Of a stretch of 64,000 nucleotides of DNA, positions 9,399-17,991 are shown piece by piece. Below the pieces are notes generated by a model. The model had not been told where the DNA came from. It searched no databases and worked only from the letters and a program-made list of their open reading frames with translations. The stretch's first letter is position 1, and each line of letters begins with the position of its first letter. A program made the translations under genes and the position numbers. Source of the DNA: Paraburkholderia youngii (GTDB lineage: Bacteria; Pseudomonadota; Gammaproteobacteria; Burkholderiales; Burkholderiaceae); assembly GCF_013366925.1 (NCBI RefSeq), contig NZ_JAALDK010000001.1, forward strand, positions 6,198,001 through 6,262,000, read 5' to 3'.

Positions 9399-11006
9399 AT
9401 GTCGCAAGCATTAACTAGGCTATCGCCGGATGAACGTCGGTTGTTGAAAGAGCGGCTTTGGCAGCGCCAAAATGGGCAGTGCTTCATAACTCGAAAAGCT
9501 ATGGACCTGTCTAAAGATGACCTCGAAATCGATCATATCATTCCATCGCGAGACAAAGGACCAGACGATGAAAGCAACTGGGCTTTGGTATTTGCCCGTG
9601 CGAACGAGAGTAAGCAGGCGTCTCATCTATATGTTGCACGTGTGCTATATAGACTTGAAGAAATCCGGCACGATGCGAAAGACACGCGTGGAGCAAACCT
9701 CGGCGACGTGCTTTCGGAATATGGCGGGTCAAAACACTCTATACGGTTTAGCGTGGAGAACGATAATCTGTGCTTCAAAATGCCCGAGAAGGGCTTCTAC
9801 GACGAGACCTCCGTTCCAATATGGAGAGATGATTTGTCCGGCATGCGTACAGCATTCCTCCGCCTACCGATCGAATATCTACATCACGACTACAAAATCA
9901 ATCCTCGGCCTATTGGCAACTCGATTCGTGGACTCGTAGAAGAATTCCACAGGAAGCGCCCGCAACTGCACGTCCCCTTGGCATGGATCGACCTAAACGA
10001 GTCCGGCGGCTCACGCGTACGTATATTTGATGGTCAACATAAGGCGGCGGCGCAAGTCCTACTGGATCAAACGTGGTTGCCCGTACGAGTTTTCGTTGAT
10101 CCTGATACCGATGTGTTGATTACTGCAAATACGAATGCCGGAACGAATCTGCGCCAGGTCGCATTCGACAAATCGACTCAGCGTTTTCTGGGTGCCAGTA
10201 TCCTTGGAGACCGAATCGATCGTTTTCTAAAAGACAAGGGAAAGCGACCCGGCGAGGAAGGATTCTCCGAGCGAGACCTCGTGGAGCATTTTCGCGGAGA
10301 ACAGGCGCAGATGCGCCGTTACGTCCTAGACGCGCAAAGAAACGCAATTTCTCACCATGAAGACAATAAACTGCGCGATTTTATCGAATGGGGTGGAAAA
10401 GGAACGGACAAGCCAATCTCTTATTCTTCGATCGAAAAAACCTTTTTTTCCCAGTTCCTCGGAAAAGATATGCTTGAATCTCCATTTTATGGGGTCAATG
10501 CCGAGGGAGAAAATCCCCGCGACTTAGAGCGCAGACAGATGGTTCAACTCATGTCTCTAATCGCGGAAAAATTTTACACAGATGGCAAATACGATTTCGA
10601 ACGTGGGGTTGATCGTATCGAGAGCAAGGTTCAGAAAGGAGACAATATACCTGACAATCATCTTCGCGCATATCGCATTGGTCGAGAAGAAGTAATGACT
10701 GGCTGGCTGCCGTTTGTCTCAAAGGTTATCGTAAATTATTTTACGATGAACGGACGAAATGTCCGTCTAGAGAAACTTTTTCAATATAAATTTCCTAGCC
10801 AGCTTTGGACCATTATCGGGAATTTTCTCGATCATCTGGGGCGATTGCCTTTATGGGTTGATTACCAACTATCTCAAACTGCTTTCGGCGGAAAACCCCC
10901 TGCGGGGTTTTGGGATCAAGTATTCGACACTGGAAATTCGCCCAACGGCACACCGGTCATTCACACCGGAGGTTTGAACGTACTCGAAATGATTAAGCCC
11001 CTCTGA
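9399..11006 (+). CDS. HNH endonuclease fused to a DGQHR (DndB/ParB-like) domain
   Basis: The 535-residue protein starts at ATG 9399 behind AGGAG. Residues 20-72 form an HNH nuclease: Cys28, the LEIDHIIP core (Asp45-His46), Asn60 in DESNWALV and Asn69 in ANESK. Residues about 160-330 carry a DGQHR-type domain, with the signature at 211-215 (DGQHK) followed by TNTNAGTNLRQ. This domain defines DndB of phosphorothioate modification systems and related ParB-superfamily proteins. About 200 further residues match nothing I can name. The gene is AT-richer than the core chromosome, stands alone, and sits in a defence island. A DNA-sensing or modification-sensing nuclease is a reasonable inference, but the activity is not known. 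Confidence 0.75.
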   Translation: MSQALTRLSPDERRLLKERLWQRQNGQCFITRKAMDLSKDDLEIDHIIPSRDKGPDDESNWALVFARANESKQASHLYVARVLYRLEEIRHDAKDTRGANLGDVLSEYGGSKHSIRFSVENDNLCFKMPEKGFYDETSVPIWRDDLSGMRTAFLRLPIEYLHHDYKINPRPIGNSIRGLVEEFHRKRPQLHVPLAWIDLNESGGSRVRIFDGQHKAAAQVLLDQTWLPVRVFVDPDTDVLITANTNAGTNLRQVAFDKSTQRFLGASILGDRIDRFLKDKGKRPGEEGFSERDLVEHFRGEQAQMRRYVLDAQRNAISHHEDNKLRDFIEWGGKGTDKPISYSSIEKTFFSQFLGKDMLESPFYGVNAEGENPRDLERRQMVQLMSLIAEKFYTDGKYDFERGVDRIESKVQKGDNIPDNHLRAYRIGREEVMTGWLPFVSKVIVNYFTMNGRNVRLEKLFQYKFPSQLWTIIGNFLDHLGRLPLWVDYQLSQTAFGGKPPAGFWDQVFDTGNSPNGTPVIHTGGLNVLEMIKPL

Positions 11007-11182
11007 TTTCCAGTCAAAAAAACAGCTTTATGCAAAAAAATGCACGGTGCGGTTAAGGAACGCTTAGTAACTAAATCGAGAGGTTCGCCGCCGGCTCGTG
11101 AATTGCTGCGCGTGTCAATGGGTTGCTGATCGAGGAGGGCTCCTTCGCGGAGTCGCGCGAGAGCCCGCCAATACTGCACACG

Positions 11183-11524
11183 TCACGTCGACACGGTTTC
11201 CGGTGCTTCTTCAATAATCATCTTCGGCCGTGATTGCGATCTCAGCAACAGAGCAAGATCCACGAGCTCTACCCGATTCGTGTAACGCCCCTGCTGGGTT
11301 TTAAGATCGATTACGCCGAGCGCGAGGCCCGTAACGGCGGCCAATGCAGCCAGAAAGATCGAGTTCATGTAGTTCCCGGGAACAGCGCCGAGTTGGAACG
11401 TCTTCAAGAGCGATGACACGCCGCCTAAATCCTTAACTTGAGTGAATGCTGCAGCAAGTGCCGTAACGATTGCCGCCTCCTTGCCGAAAAAGAGTGCGAT
11501 ACGGGCGTCGATGCGTGTGAACAT
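11183..11524 (-). CDS. Small hypothetical membrane protein, possibly frameshifted at its 5' end
   Basis: The 113-residue frame starts MFTRIDARIALFFGKEA. It has two hydrophobic segments (AAIVTALAAAFTQV, about 18-31; SIFLAALAAVTGLALGVI, about 54-71) and a basic-acidic C-terminal tail. I do not recognise the family. Upstream, the same frame stays open with natural-looking codons to about 11643 but has no ATG. An overlapping frame (start 11715) encodes a helical segment (LLRHIGKNEAARRAESVLEL) that degenerates after about 11590. Together they suggest a longer protein of about 170 residues broken by one frameshift. Holin-like or effector roles in defence are possible but unsupported. Confidence 0.45.
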   Translation of the reverse strand: MFTRIDARIALFFGKEAAIVTALAAAFTQVKDLGGVSSLLKTFQLGAVPGNYMNSIFLAALAAVTGLALGVIDLKTQQGRYTNRVELVDLALLLRSQSRPKMIIEEAPETVST

Positions 11525-11715
11525 CGAGGTGCCGAAGCTGTTGTCGGTGAAGTTCGAGGACGGCGAGTCCGTTGAGAACTCCAGAGGCAGCGACGTGCCG
11601 TTGCTTCGGCTCGGCGGCTTATCTCGCGAAGGGAAACATGCAATTCGAGCACACTCTCAGCACGTCTGGCGGCCTCATTCTTCCCAATGTGACGAAGCAA
11701 TGTTGCACGGCGCAA

Positions 11716-12392
11716 TGTTATTTCGATTTCACCCTTCCCAATCTATTCTTTCGCAACCACAGCCGCTCACCAGTCAACAACCAATCTACGTGAAAATCAA
11801 CTCGACGAATGGATGGCGCCCCAAACCGGCGCAAGCCTATCCTGCCATCCCATCTGCAATTCCGTTTTTTTGTCACGCGGTTCGGGGTTTTCCGCGAGGT
11901 CTACCCGTTGAGTTTGTGAGGCCATGCGTGCGATTCCGTTTGTCTCCTGCCGAAAATCCGCGAGCATATGGGGCCATGCTGACCACTACGTTGGGCGAAG
12001 TCTTGAGATCGACATGATGAGTCTGTTCGCTAGGGGACTGCAGTTCGCGAAGCCCCTCTGACGAGTTTGTTCGTGGTAACACTAGGCGTCGCATCGACGT
12101 GCGCTCCTAGTCTGAGCGTTGCCACTCAGTGTATGCAAGGTCACGTGTGTCAGTCTGCGACGTCGCGTAAGCAGTCTGTAGCTGTGCCCAACAAAGTCTG
12201 CCCAATGAGACGCTCAGGTGCGCCAGGCTGTCTGTAACGGTTGGGCTTCCGGAGATCGCGGTTGCGGGATGTGTGTTGCAAGTGGCTGCGCGTTACTATG
12301 CGGTAGTTTGTTGAGGTCCTCGTTCGATTCTGCGGCACAGGTTTTTCCAGTCTGTTGCTCGCGCGAAACATCAAAAAATATTTTTTGTTCCG
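11716..12392. other. Non-coding stretch inside the island
   Basis: About 680 bp between the small membrane protein region and the HNH nuclease. Only short, compositionally odd frames are present and none is accepted. No inverted repeats or tRNA-like structures were recognised. The sequence may be remnant island DNA. Confidence 0.4.
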
Positions 12393-13139
12393 TTATGTGG
12401 CTCCGAAGTGTCTTTCTCGATGGCAGTTGGGACAAAGGGCTTCTGCGTTCTCTGCAGTATCGAGTCCCCCATCTGCCAAGCGTTGAATGTGATGCACTTC
12501 GAGGTATGGGCTTCCATCAGGCCGGATGAAGGGCGCCAGTTTATGGCAGCCCTCACACCTTCCCTTCGAGCGGAAAAGAACTTGGGCGATGATGTACGGG
12601 TTCCTTCGATAAACGGTCGTCGTTACCGTCATCTTTTCCGGGATGGTAGGCATTTGCGTAATGGCTCGATTACGCTCATCTTCTGTTGCGAGAAGCGCGT
12701 TCCTGACCTGAAGGTCCAGATCGATTGCTTCTGCGTTACCCCCGTCTATCACGGACAGTCTAGCCAGGAAGTGGCTGTGAACCCGCTCTGGAACGCGGTA
12801 GGCCGGATTCCTTCTTTTGACATACCCAATATGGCTATTGAGCGCATATAGAGCCGTAGTCAGGAGACCGGGTCCCAACGCAGCGATTTTTTCGAAGTTG
12901 TACCGCCAACCCTCCTCAGAGATTGTATTTTGAATGAGGCGACGGTTAAGCAGGTATAGATAGCATTGCCAGTATCCGTTGGCGGTTCGGCTTCGATTAG
13001 GCTCCAAATCTAGGCGCGACATAAAAAGCTGATTTGCCTTGTTTTCCGGCAACGTCCCTTCGTAGACTCGGCGAGAAATTTCGTATCCCACCTCGATCAT
13101 TTCCGGTGTACTTTTTTGCTTTTGCTTCTTATCGGCCAT
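12393..13139 (-). CDS. HNH endonuclease with long N-terminal domain
   Basis: The 248-residue protein ends in a zinc-type HNH module (about 190-246). CEGC (195-198) and CPNC (236-239) are metal ligands, and the catalytic pair is LEVHHI (His216-His217). Asn231 sits in DTAENAEAL and His240/His244 follow. The order is that of McrA-like HNH nucleases. The N-terminal 180 residues (EISRRVYEGTLPENKANQLF) are basic and helical and probably bind DNA or a modified base; I do not recognise this part. It stands alone on the minus strand, in AT-richer island DNA. A modification-dependent restriction nuclease is the likeliest role, but that is inference. Confidence 0.8.
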   Translation of the reverse strand: MADKKQKQKSTPEMIEVGYEISRRVYEGTLPENKANQLFMSRLDLEPNRSRTANGYWQCYLYLLNRRLIQNTISEEGWRYNFEKIAALGPGLLTTALYALNSHIGYVKRRNPAYRVPERVHSHFLARLSVIDGGNAEAIDLDLQVRNALLATEDERNRAITQMPTIPEKMTVTTTVYRRNPYIIAQVLFRSKGRCEGCHKLAPFIRPDGSPYLEVHHIQRLADGGLDTAENAEALCPNCHRERHFGAT

Positions 13140-13433
13140 TTTTTCTTCAATTCATAGGAGATGGATATCGTACCTTCGCGTGACGCATACACAAACATAG
13201 AACTATCGCATCGCGTCTAGACGACTTAGCTCCGAACTTGAGAGATCGGCCGGCTGCTTTCAAATGTGTTGATGACGTTCAAATGTCAATGCAGGCCCTC
13301 CAATGAGTGATGCATGTTGGCCGACCGCCGCCCGACGCGCAAGGCCGTGATCGACCCGAAGCCGTCTTTTCATTCTCTACATAGCAGACATCCAAAACGC
13401 TGGTGCTCGCTCGGTATTCCTATACGCAGCAAT
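13140..13433. other. Intergenic region without a gene
   Basis: About 290 bp between the RES gene stop and the HNH start, both read leftward. It must contain the HNH promoter. I see no antitoxin-like frame here, which matters because RES toxins usually have an adjacent Xre antitoxin. Confidence 0.4.
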
Positions 13434-14345
13434 TTAAGTGCGCCCCCTATGAAGAACATCTAACAATGCGTTCGGATCGTTTGGAGACTTCGCCAATTCA
13501 AACTCTTCTTTTTTCAATCCATAAATCGCGAATCTTTGTCCTGCCGGTGAATCGTCCCAAACAAAATTAGATTCGATGTCGAGCGAATTTGCCGACTTTT
13601 CCATCTCAAACTGTAACACGCCAAAGCGTCGCTTTTTCAAAACCCTGACGATCATGCAACAGACATTATTAAAGCATTTGTCAGTGGGGTCGGGTTTAAC
13701 TCCTATATTAAATCCACCTCGATCCTTGACACTCGGAAAAGCAATGCCATCGGCCTTGCCTTTACTATATATCGCCCGTGTCAGCGCGCGACTCATCAGA
13801 TAATTTCTTTTGTTTGCGTCGGTATCAGCAAGCACATGAGCGAAGAATTTGTCGATATAAATCAGCTTCAATGCATCGTGAGGAGGCATTGAGTTCATTA
13901 ATCTGGTTATGCCCATGTCTGGATCGGTTCCACCAAAGTGCATATACCCGACCTTTTGAACGTTCGAGAATTCACCAACTAGTGCCAATCGCACCGGGTT
14001 GCCTTCACGCACACGGAAGCCTGCGAGTTGAACAAGGTGCCCCTCTTCAGCATCGACTTCAGCAATCGCGGTTTCCTTTCTTGCAGCAACGTAAAAACAC
14101 GGAGAGCCAGCGTCGTTCAAGCGTCCGACTCGTGCAACGTGAGCTGGCGGATAATTCATTTCAATAAGGTTTTTGAACGGCGTACCTTGAACGATGCGGG
14201 CCCGCCAGAAAATACTGCCCGTGCCCCAGTTTAGGGAAAGAATCTTGTAATGGTCGAACAAGGGCGCCACGGCGTGACAGAACTCTGCCTCCGTCTCACT
14301 GCTAAGTGCCCTGTCAAAGATACGGTCGCAATCATCCAGGGTCAT
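13434..14345 (-). CDS. RES-domain protein (NAD+-degrading toxin family)
   Basis: The 303-residue protein contains the RES fold: FWRAR (Arg48/Arg50), then CFYVAARKETAIAEV (Tyr85, Glu96), matching the Arg-Tyr-Glu residues conserved in RES NAD+ phosphorylases. The RES domain usually spans about 150 residues and is paired with an Xre/MbcA antitoxin. Here it is longer, with an N-terminal helical segment and a C-terminal tail, and no Xre-like neighbour is visible. An upstream in-frame ATG at 14489 exists, but its extra 48 residues look non-coding, so 14345 is preferred. It lies downstream of the nuclease-like gene on the same strand. A toxin or abortive-infection effector is inferred. Confidence 0.65.
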   Translation of the reverse strand: MTLDDCDRIFDRALSSETEAEFCHAVAPLFDHYKILSLNWGTGSIFWRARIVQGTPFKNLIEMNYPPAHVARVGRLNDAGSPCFYVAARKETAIAEVDAEEGHLVQLAGFRVREGNPVRLALVGEFSNVQKVGYMHFGGTDPDMGITRLMNSMPPHDALKLIYIDKFFAHVLADTDANKRNYLMSRALTRAIYSKGKADGIAFPSVKDRGGFNIGVKPDPTDKCFNNVCCMIVRVLKKRRFGVLQFEMEKSANSLDIESNFVWDDSPAGQRFAIYGLKKEEFELAKSPNDPNALLDVLHRGRT

Positions 14346-14567
14346 GTGCTCATTCCAGTGGTGATTGGTTATTGGTTGTTGGTTGCCGACTGCCGAGCAG
14401 CTGAGCGTCAAGAGCACGTTTGAATCTTCATTCAATCCTAGACCCGTTGCGGTCATCGGCATCCTAGAAAAGCGGGTCATCAACGTCACAGATCAGAGGC
14501 ATGCGTGCGCCTGAAGCAAAGTAAATTCCGCTGTTCGGCACATCCCCCGCGTCGTCGTGCCAGGGGC

Positions 14568-15323
14568 TCACCACAGATCCACCAAGATATGATGCGTACT
14601 TTTCGAACGCGTAAGTTCAACGATAACGGGGCCACGCTCTATGAAAACCGTATCGAAACACGGTTTCCGGCCCCACAGTGGCGCGATCTTAGGAGCAAGG
14701 TGCGCTATTGCGTCAGCGAGGTTCACGTTCGGTAGCGGCAGATTATCGTAAATGGCGAGCCAGTTCACCGGAAACTGACGATAACCTACTAGCTTCGCGT
14801 GTTTGCCAGAAATATCACCTGCGATAAAAGTCGCCCAGTCTTCCTCCGCTAAACTCCCCGGCCAGCCCGAACCTGTCAAGCTTGAAGCAGCAATAATCTC
14901 TCTGAGTTCCTGTGTGGTCTTCCTCGGTGAGTCCGGACGGAAAAGAGACATGTCGATCACGGCGTCCGGTTTTATCCGCTCAGCGAGGGCCAAGCATGCA
15001 GAGTAACTCTGACTGATGGCCTCGGTTATCTCAATCCCCGTGCTGTTATTGCCCTGAACTAGCTCGAAGTCCGGTCTATCTCCGTGCTCGATCTTGAGAG
15101 GAAAGTGCAGCCGGCCTTGTTGGTTGAGCGTGGCGAGCAGTCTACAGATTGTCCATAGTTCAGTGTCCTCAGTCGTTCGCCCCTCGGTCCGTCCTGCCAC
15201 GGATATATCCGTAGCCGCAAGGAGCGCACGCAAGTCTACCGACGAAGCGACAGCGCCAATATTGGATTTGTCTGATGACGGCACGATATTGAGCCCTTCC
15301 CCGTATAGCGAATCCAATATCAA
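14568..15323 (-). CDS. Uncharacterised protein with PD-(D/E)XK-like motif
   Basis: The 251-residue protein carries GDRPDFEL (Asp85) and GIEITEA (Glu98) in its middle, spaced as in PD-(D/E)XK nucleases, but the lysine of E-X-K is replaced by Thr (EIT). Glu101 could contribute. The first 50 residues look unstructured. The C-terminal part (FDTVFIERGPVIVEL) is beta-rich. The family is not known to me. It is followed 222 bp later by the RES gene in the same direction, suggesting a two-gene unit. Whether it is an active nuclease, a degenerate binding module or an immunity partner of the RES protein is open. Confidence 0.55.
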   Translation of the reverse strand: MILDSLYGEGLNIVPSSDKSNIGAVASSVDLRALLAATDISVAGRTEGRTTEDTELWTICRLLATLNQQGRLHFPLKIEHGDRPDFELVQGNNSTGIEITEAISQSYSACLALAERIKPDAVIDMSLFRPDSPRKTTQELREIIAASSLTGSGWPGSLAEEDWATFIAGDISGKHAKLVGYRQFPVNWLAIYDNLPLPNVNLADAIAHLAPKIAPLWGRKPCFDTVFIERGPVIVELTRSKSTHHILVDLW

Positions 15324-15673
15324 GGTAACAGAAGAGGACCTTGACCGTCCGGAATTGGCTCCTACCGGACGGCTGCAGGATTGGGGTCTCCTGTGCCGCT
15401 CATGAGCGCACAGTCCGCAGAAGCATCCTCAGGCATCGCCCAGCCGGGACCGTCCGCGCTTTCGATGTCGGCGCGTCCGCGGTCGCCACTCTTCCTCGCC
15501 GTTCTATCTGCGACCAAAAACGCGGATTGTCATTTCGTCCCAGCGCTGCCTGGAGCCCGCCTTCACCTGTGTTCGCCGGAGAAAAGTCGAGCGCACGCAG
15601 AAAGTTCAAAGCTAAGTGAATCTCGACACGAGCATCGTAATCGTCGACCCTCAGAAAACAAACGCCCCGAGCA
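15324..15673. other. Intergenic region between the nuclease-like gene and integrase
   Basis: About 350 bp. No frame with convincing protein content and no clear hairpin terminator seen. It holds the promoter of the leftward nuclease-like/RES pair and the 3' end of integrase transcription. Confidence 0.4.
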
Positions 15674-16888
15674 TCAACCCGCGTGCGGCCGAATCGACAC
15701 CGCCTCCGTTCCGGCTTTCAACCGATCCAGATAGTCAGCCCAAGCCTGCATCATCGCAACACGATCGTCCAGGAACTTCGTGCGGTTATAGGCCGTACCC
15801 AGCGAGTCCGGTACCTTGTGCGCGAGCTGATGCTCAATGACTTCGGCGGGAAATTTAAGCCGCTCGTGAAGGATGGTTCTCGCCATCGCCCGGAATCCAT
15901 GACCGGTAATCTCGGTTTTCGTGTCATACCCCATGCGCCGCAAGGCTGCGTTGATCGCAGCCTCGCTCATCGGCTTCCTGGCGTCTCGCCCAGGGAAGAC
16001 GTAGGTCCTGTGCCCGGTCAACGCATGAAGGTCCCGCAAAGTCTCCAGAGCTTGCGTAGAGAGCGGAACAAGTTGCTCGGTTTTTGTCTTGGTGACGAAA
16101 TAGCGCCATTCGGCCTTATCGAGATCGAATCCTGCCCACTCTGCGTTACGCAATTCGCCCGGCCGAACGAACAGCAGTGGGGCTAAAAGCAGCGCGCACT
16201 TCACGACGAATGTGCCTCGAAAACCATCGATCGCACGTAGCAGCTCCGCCACTTTCGCAGGATCGGTGATGGACGCGAAGTTTTCGTGCCTAACGGGCGG
16301 AAGAACGCCTCGCAAGTCAGCCGTAGGATCACGCACGGCGCGCCCCGTCGCCACTGCATAGCGGAATACCTGCCCGCAGTTCTGCATCGCCCGGTGGGCA
16401 GTATCCCGCGCACCCCTCTCTTGAATCCGCCGAATCAAGGTCAGTACCTCGGGGGCAGTAATTTCACACACGGGTCGCTTGCCTAGCCAAGGGAAAACGT
16501 CCTTTTCCAGCCGCTGGATGATCTTGTCCGCATGGCTCTCGGCCCAACTGGGCTCTTGCCCGGCGAACCATTCGCGAGCGACGACTTCAAAGGAGTTCGC
16601 GGTCCGGTCAAGTGTCGCGGCCTTCACCGCTTTCTTGTGCTCACCGGGGTCAACACCCTTCGCCACGAGCTTGCGAGCGTCGTCCCGCCTCTCGCGTGCG
16701 TCCTTCAGGCCGATATCTGGATAGACGCCAAGGGATAACCGCTTCTCCTTGCCCCCAAACCGGTATTTGAAGCGCCACCACTTGCCCCCTGTGGCGGAGA
16801 CCTCCAGATACATGCCGCGCTCGTCGAAAAGACGATAGAGTTTTCCGGTCGGCTTGGCATTGCGAACAGCTAGGTCGGTAAGTGCCAT
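15674..16888 (-). CDS. P4-type tyrosine integrase
   Basis: The 404-residue protein mediates site-specific integration and excision of the island. Residues 1-90 are the DUF4102 arm-binding domain (KYRFGGKEKRLSLGVYP). Residues about 100-200 are the core-binding SAM-like domain. The catalytic domain has Arg242 (VRPGEL), His330-X-X-Arg333 (GHGFRAM), His357 (QLAH) and nucleophile Tyr367 (TAYNR). All five catalytic residues are present. It lies 609 bp from the tRNA-Ala 3' end and reads away from it, the usual P4/symbiosis-island arrangement. Only 3 bp separate it from the small arm-domain gene. Confidence 0.94.
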   Translation of the reverse strand: MALTDLAVRNAKPTGKLYRLFDERGMYLEVSATGGKWWRFKYRFGGKEKRLSLGVYPDIGLKDARERRDDARKLVAKGVDPGEHKKAVKAATLDRTANSFEVVAREWFAGQEPSWAESHADKIIQRLEKDVFPWLGKRPVCEITAPEVLTLIRRIQERGARDTAHRAMQNCGQVFRYAVATGRAVRDPTADLRGVLPPVRHENFASITDPAKVAELLRAIDGFRGTFVVKCALLLAPLLFVRPGELRNAEWAGFDLDKAEWRYFVTKTKTEQLVPLSTQALETLRDLHALTGHRTYVFPGRDARKPMSEAAINAALRRMGYDTKTEITGHGFRAMARTILHERLKFPAEVIEHQLAHKVPDSLGTAYNRTKFLDDRVAMMQAWADYLDRLKAGTEAVSIRPHAG

Positions 16889-16891
16889 GCT

Positions 16892-17332
16892 TCACTCCTT
16901 GGGAAGCACCTCACGCGTTGCCTGGAGAAATGCGCGAAGCTGGGCGGTCTCCGCTGGAGTCAGGTTCACGCGGCGAGCCCCCAGTCGTATCGATAGCGCC
17001 CCGTCACTATCCATGGCAAAGCGCATTGACGCCTCCAGCCGACTGGCTTCATCCCGCTCGAAGGCGCGTTGCTGCTTCCGAGTCTCGCCCGGGTCGACTC
17101 CCTCAGCAAGTGAGGCGCGGGCATCGTCCCTTAACTCTCGCGCGGCCTCCAACGTCACTTCAGGGTAGACACCCAACGCCAGTTTCTTTTCCTTGCCGCC
17201 GAACCGGTACTTGAGCCGCCAGTATTTCCCGCCCTCGGGCGTGACGAACAGGAATAGCCCCCCGCCGTCGAACAGCTTTTGCGGCTTCTCGGCGGACTTG
17301 GCTTGCTTGATGTCGGTAGCGGTGAGCGCCAT
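16892..17332 (-). CDS. Stand-alone integrase arm-domain (DUF4102) protein
   Basis: The 146-residue protein has an N-terminal 85 residues closely parallel to those of the adjacent integrase (KYRFGGKEKK and LALGVYP against KYRFGGKEKR and LSLGVYP). The core-binding and catalytic domains are absent. Instead there is a short distinct C-terminus (GARRVNLTPAETAQLRAFL). The frame ends 3 bp before the integrase start, so the genes are cotranscribed. This defined tail argues against a simple truncation. It could compete for or share arm sites and so set the direction of recombination, or be a domesticated remnant. That function is inferred. Confidence 0.7.
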   Translation of the reverse strand: MALTATDIKQAKSAEKPQKLFDGGGLFLFVTPEGGKYWRLKYRFGGKEKKLALGVYPEVTLEAARELRDDARASLAEGVDPGETRKQQRAFERDEASRLEASMRFAMDSDGALSIRLGARRVNLTPAETAQLRAFLQATREVLPKE

Positions 17333-17431
17333 TTGGGGAATACTGCCTTCGCAGGATTGCCAGTAGCCCCCAAAGTCTTCCCCTTCCGGGGCAGGATGTC
17401 AACGGATCAGACCGGACGTCCAAGCAACAAA

Positions 17432-17463
17432 AAACCCCGCGAGCCTTACGCTACGCGGGGTTT
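17432..17463 (-). terminator. Rho-independent terminator of tRNA-Ala
   Basis: Arms AAACCCCGCG (17432-17441) and CGCGGGGTTT (17454-17463) are perfectly complementary with a 12-base loop. Read leftward, the hairpin is followed by TTTTTTGTTGC. It lies 34 bp after the tRNA 3' end. Confidence 0.8.
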
Positions 17464-17496
17464 CCGGATTTCTGCGGACTTGCTTGGAATATCGAA

Positions 17497-17572
<76 letters not shown>

Positions 17573-17634
17573 AACGAAAATAATTCTAGCACAGCCATTT
17601 TCCCTTTTGCCAAGCCTCCAGCCTCGGGAAAACC

Positions 17635-17991
17635 TCATCTGGACGGCGCGCCCGCGAGCACCCAGTCGACCACCGTGCGGATATCCGCATCGCTCATCGA
17701 TTGATGGGCTGGCATCGGAATCATGCCCCATACGCCGGCGCCGCCGTCCTTCACCTTGCGCGCGAGTTTGGCCGGCGCCTGCGCATCACCCTTATATTTC
17801 GCGGCGACCTGCTGGAACGACGGCCCGACCAGCTTGCGATCCACCGCGTGACAGCCCATGCACGCATTCGCCGCGGCGACCTGCTGCCCGCGAAGTGCGG
17901 CCTCAGCCGCGCAAGCACCCGACGTCATCGTGCCCGCCATCGCACCGACCACCACCGCCAACACAACACCCCCAAGCGTCACACCCCGCAT
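17635..17991 (-). CDS. Class I cytochrome c (c551/c552-like), periplasmic
   Basis: The 118-residue protein has a Sec signal peptide (VVLAVVVGAMAGTM; cleavage near ACAAE) and one haem motif CMGCH, with an axial Met candidate in MIPMPAH. It is a small electron carrier with its haem covalently bound in the periplasm. The ATG overlaps the dolP stop by one base (TGATG), so the two are cotranscribed. A physiological partner cannot be named from context. Confidence 0.88.
   Translation of the reverse strand: MRGVTLGGVVLAVVVGAMAGTMTSGACAAEAALRGQQVAAANACMGCHAVDRKLVGPSFQQVAAKYKGDAQAPAKLARKVKDGGAGVWGMIPMPAHQSMSDADIRTVVDWVLAGAPSR

Noticed and set aside
16892..17332. Truncated integrase pseudogene
   Set aside because: The frame is complete, ends in its own distinct C-terminal motif and sits 3 bp from a second full integrase, so a functional small protein is the better reading, though a remnant is not excluded.
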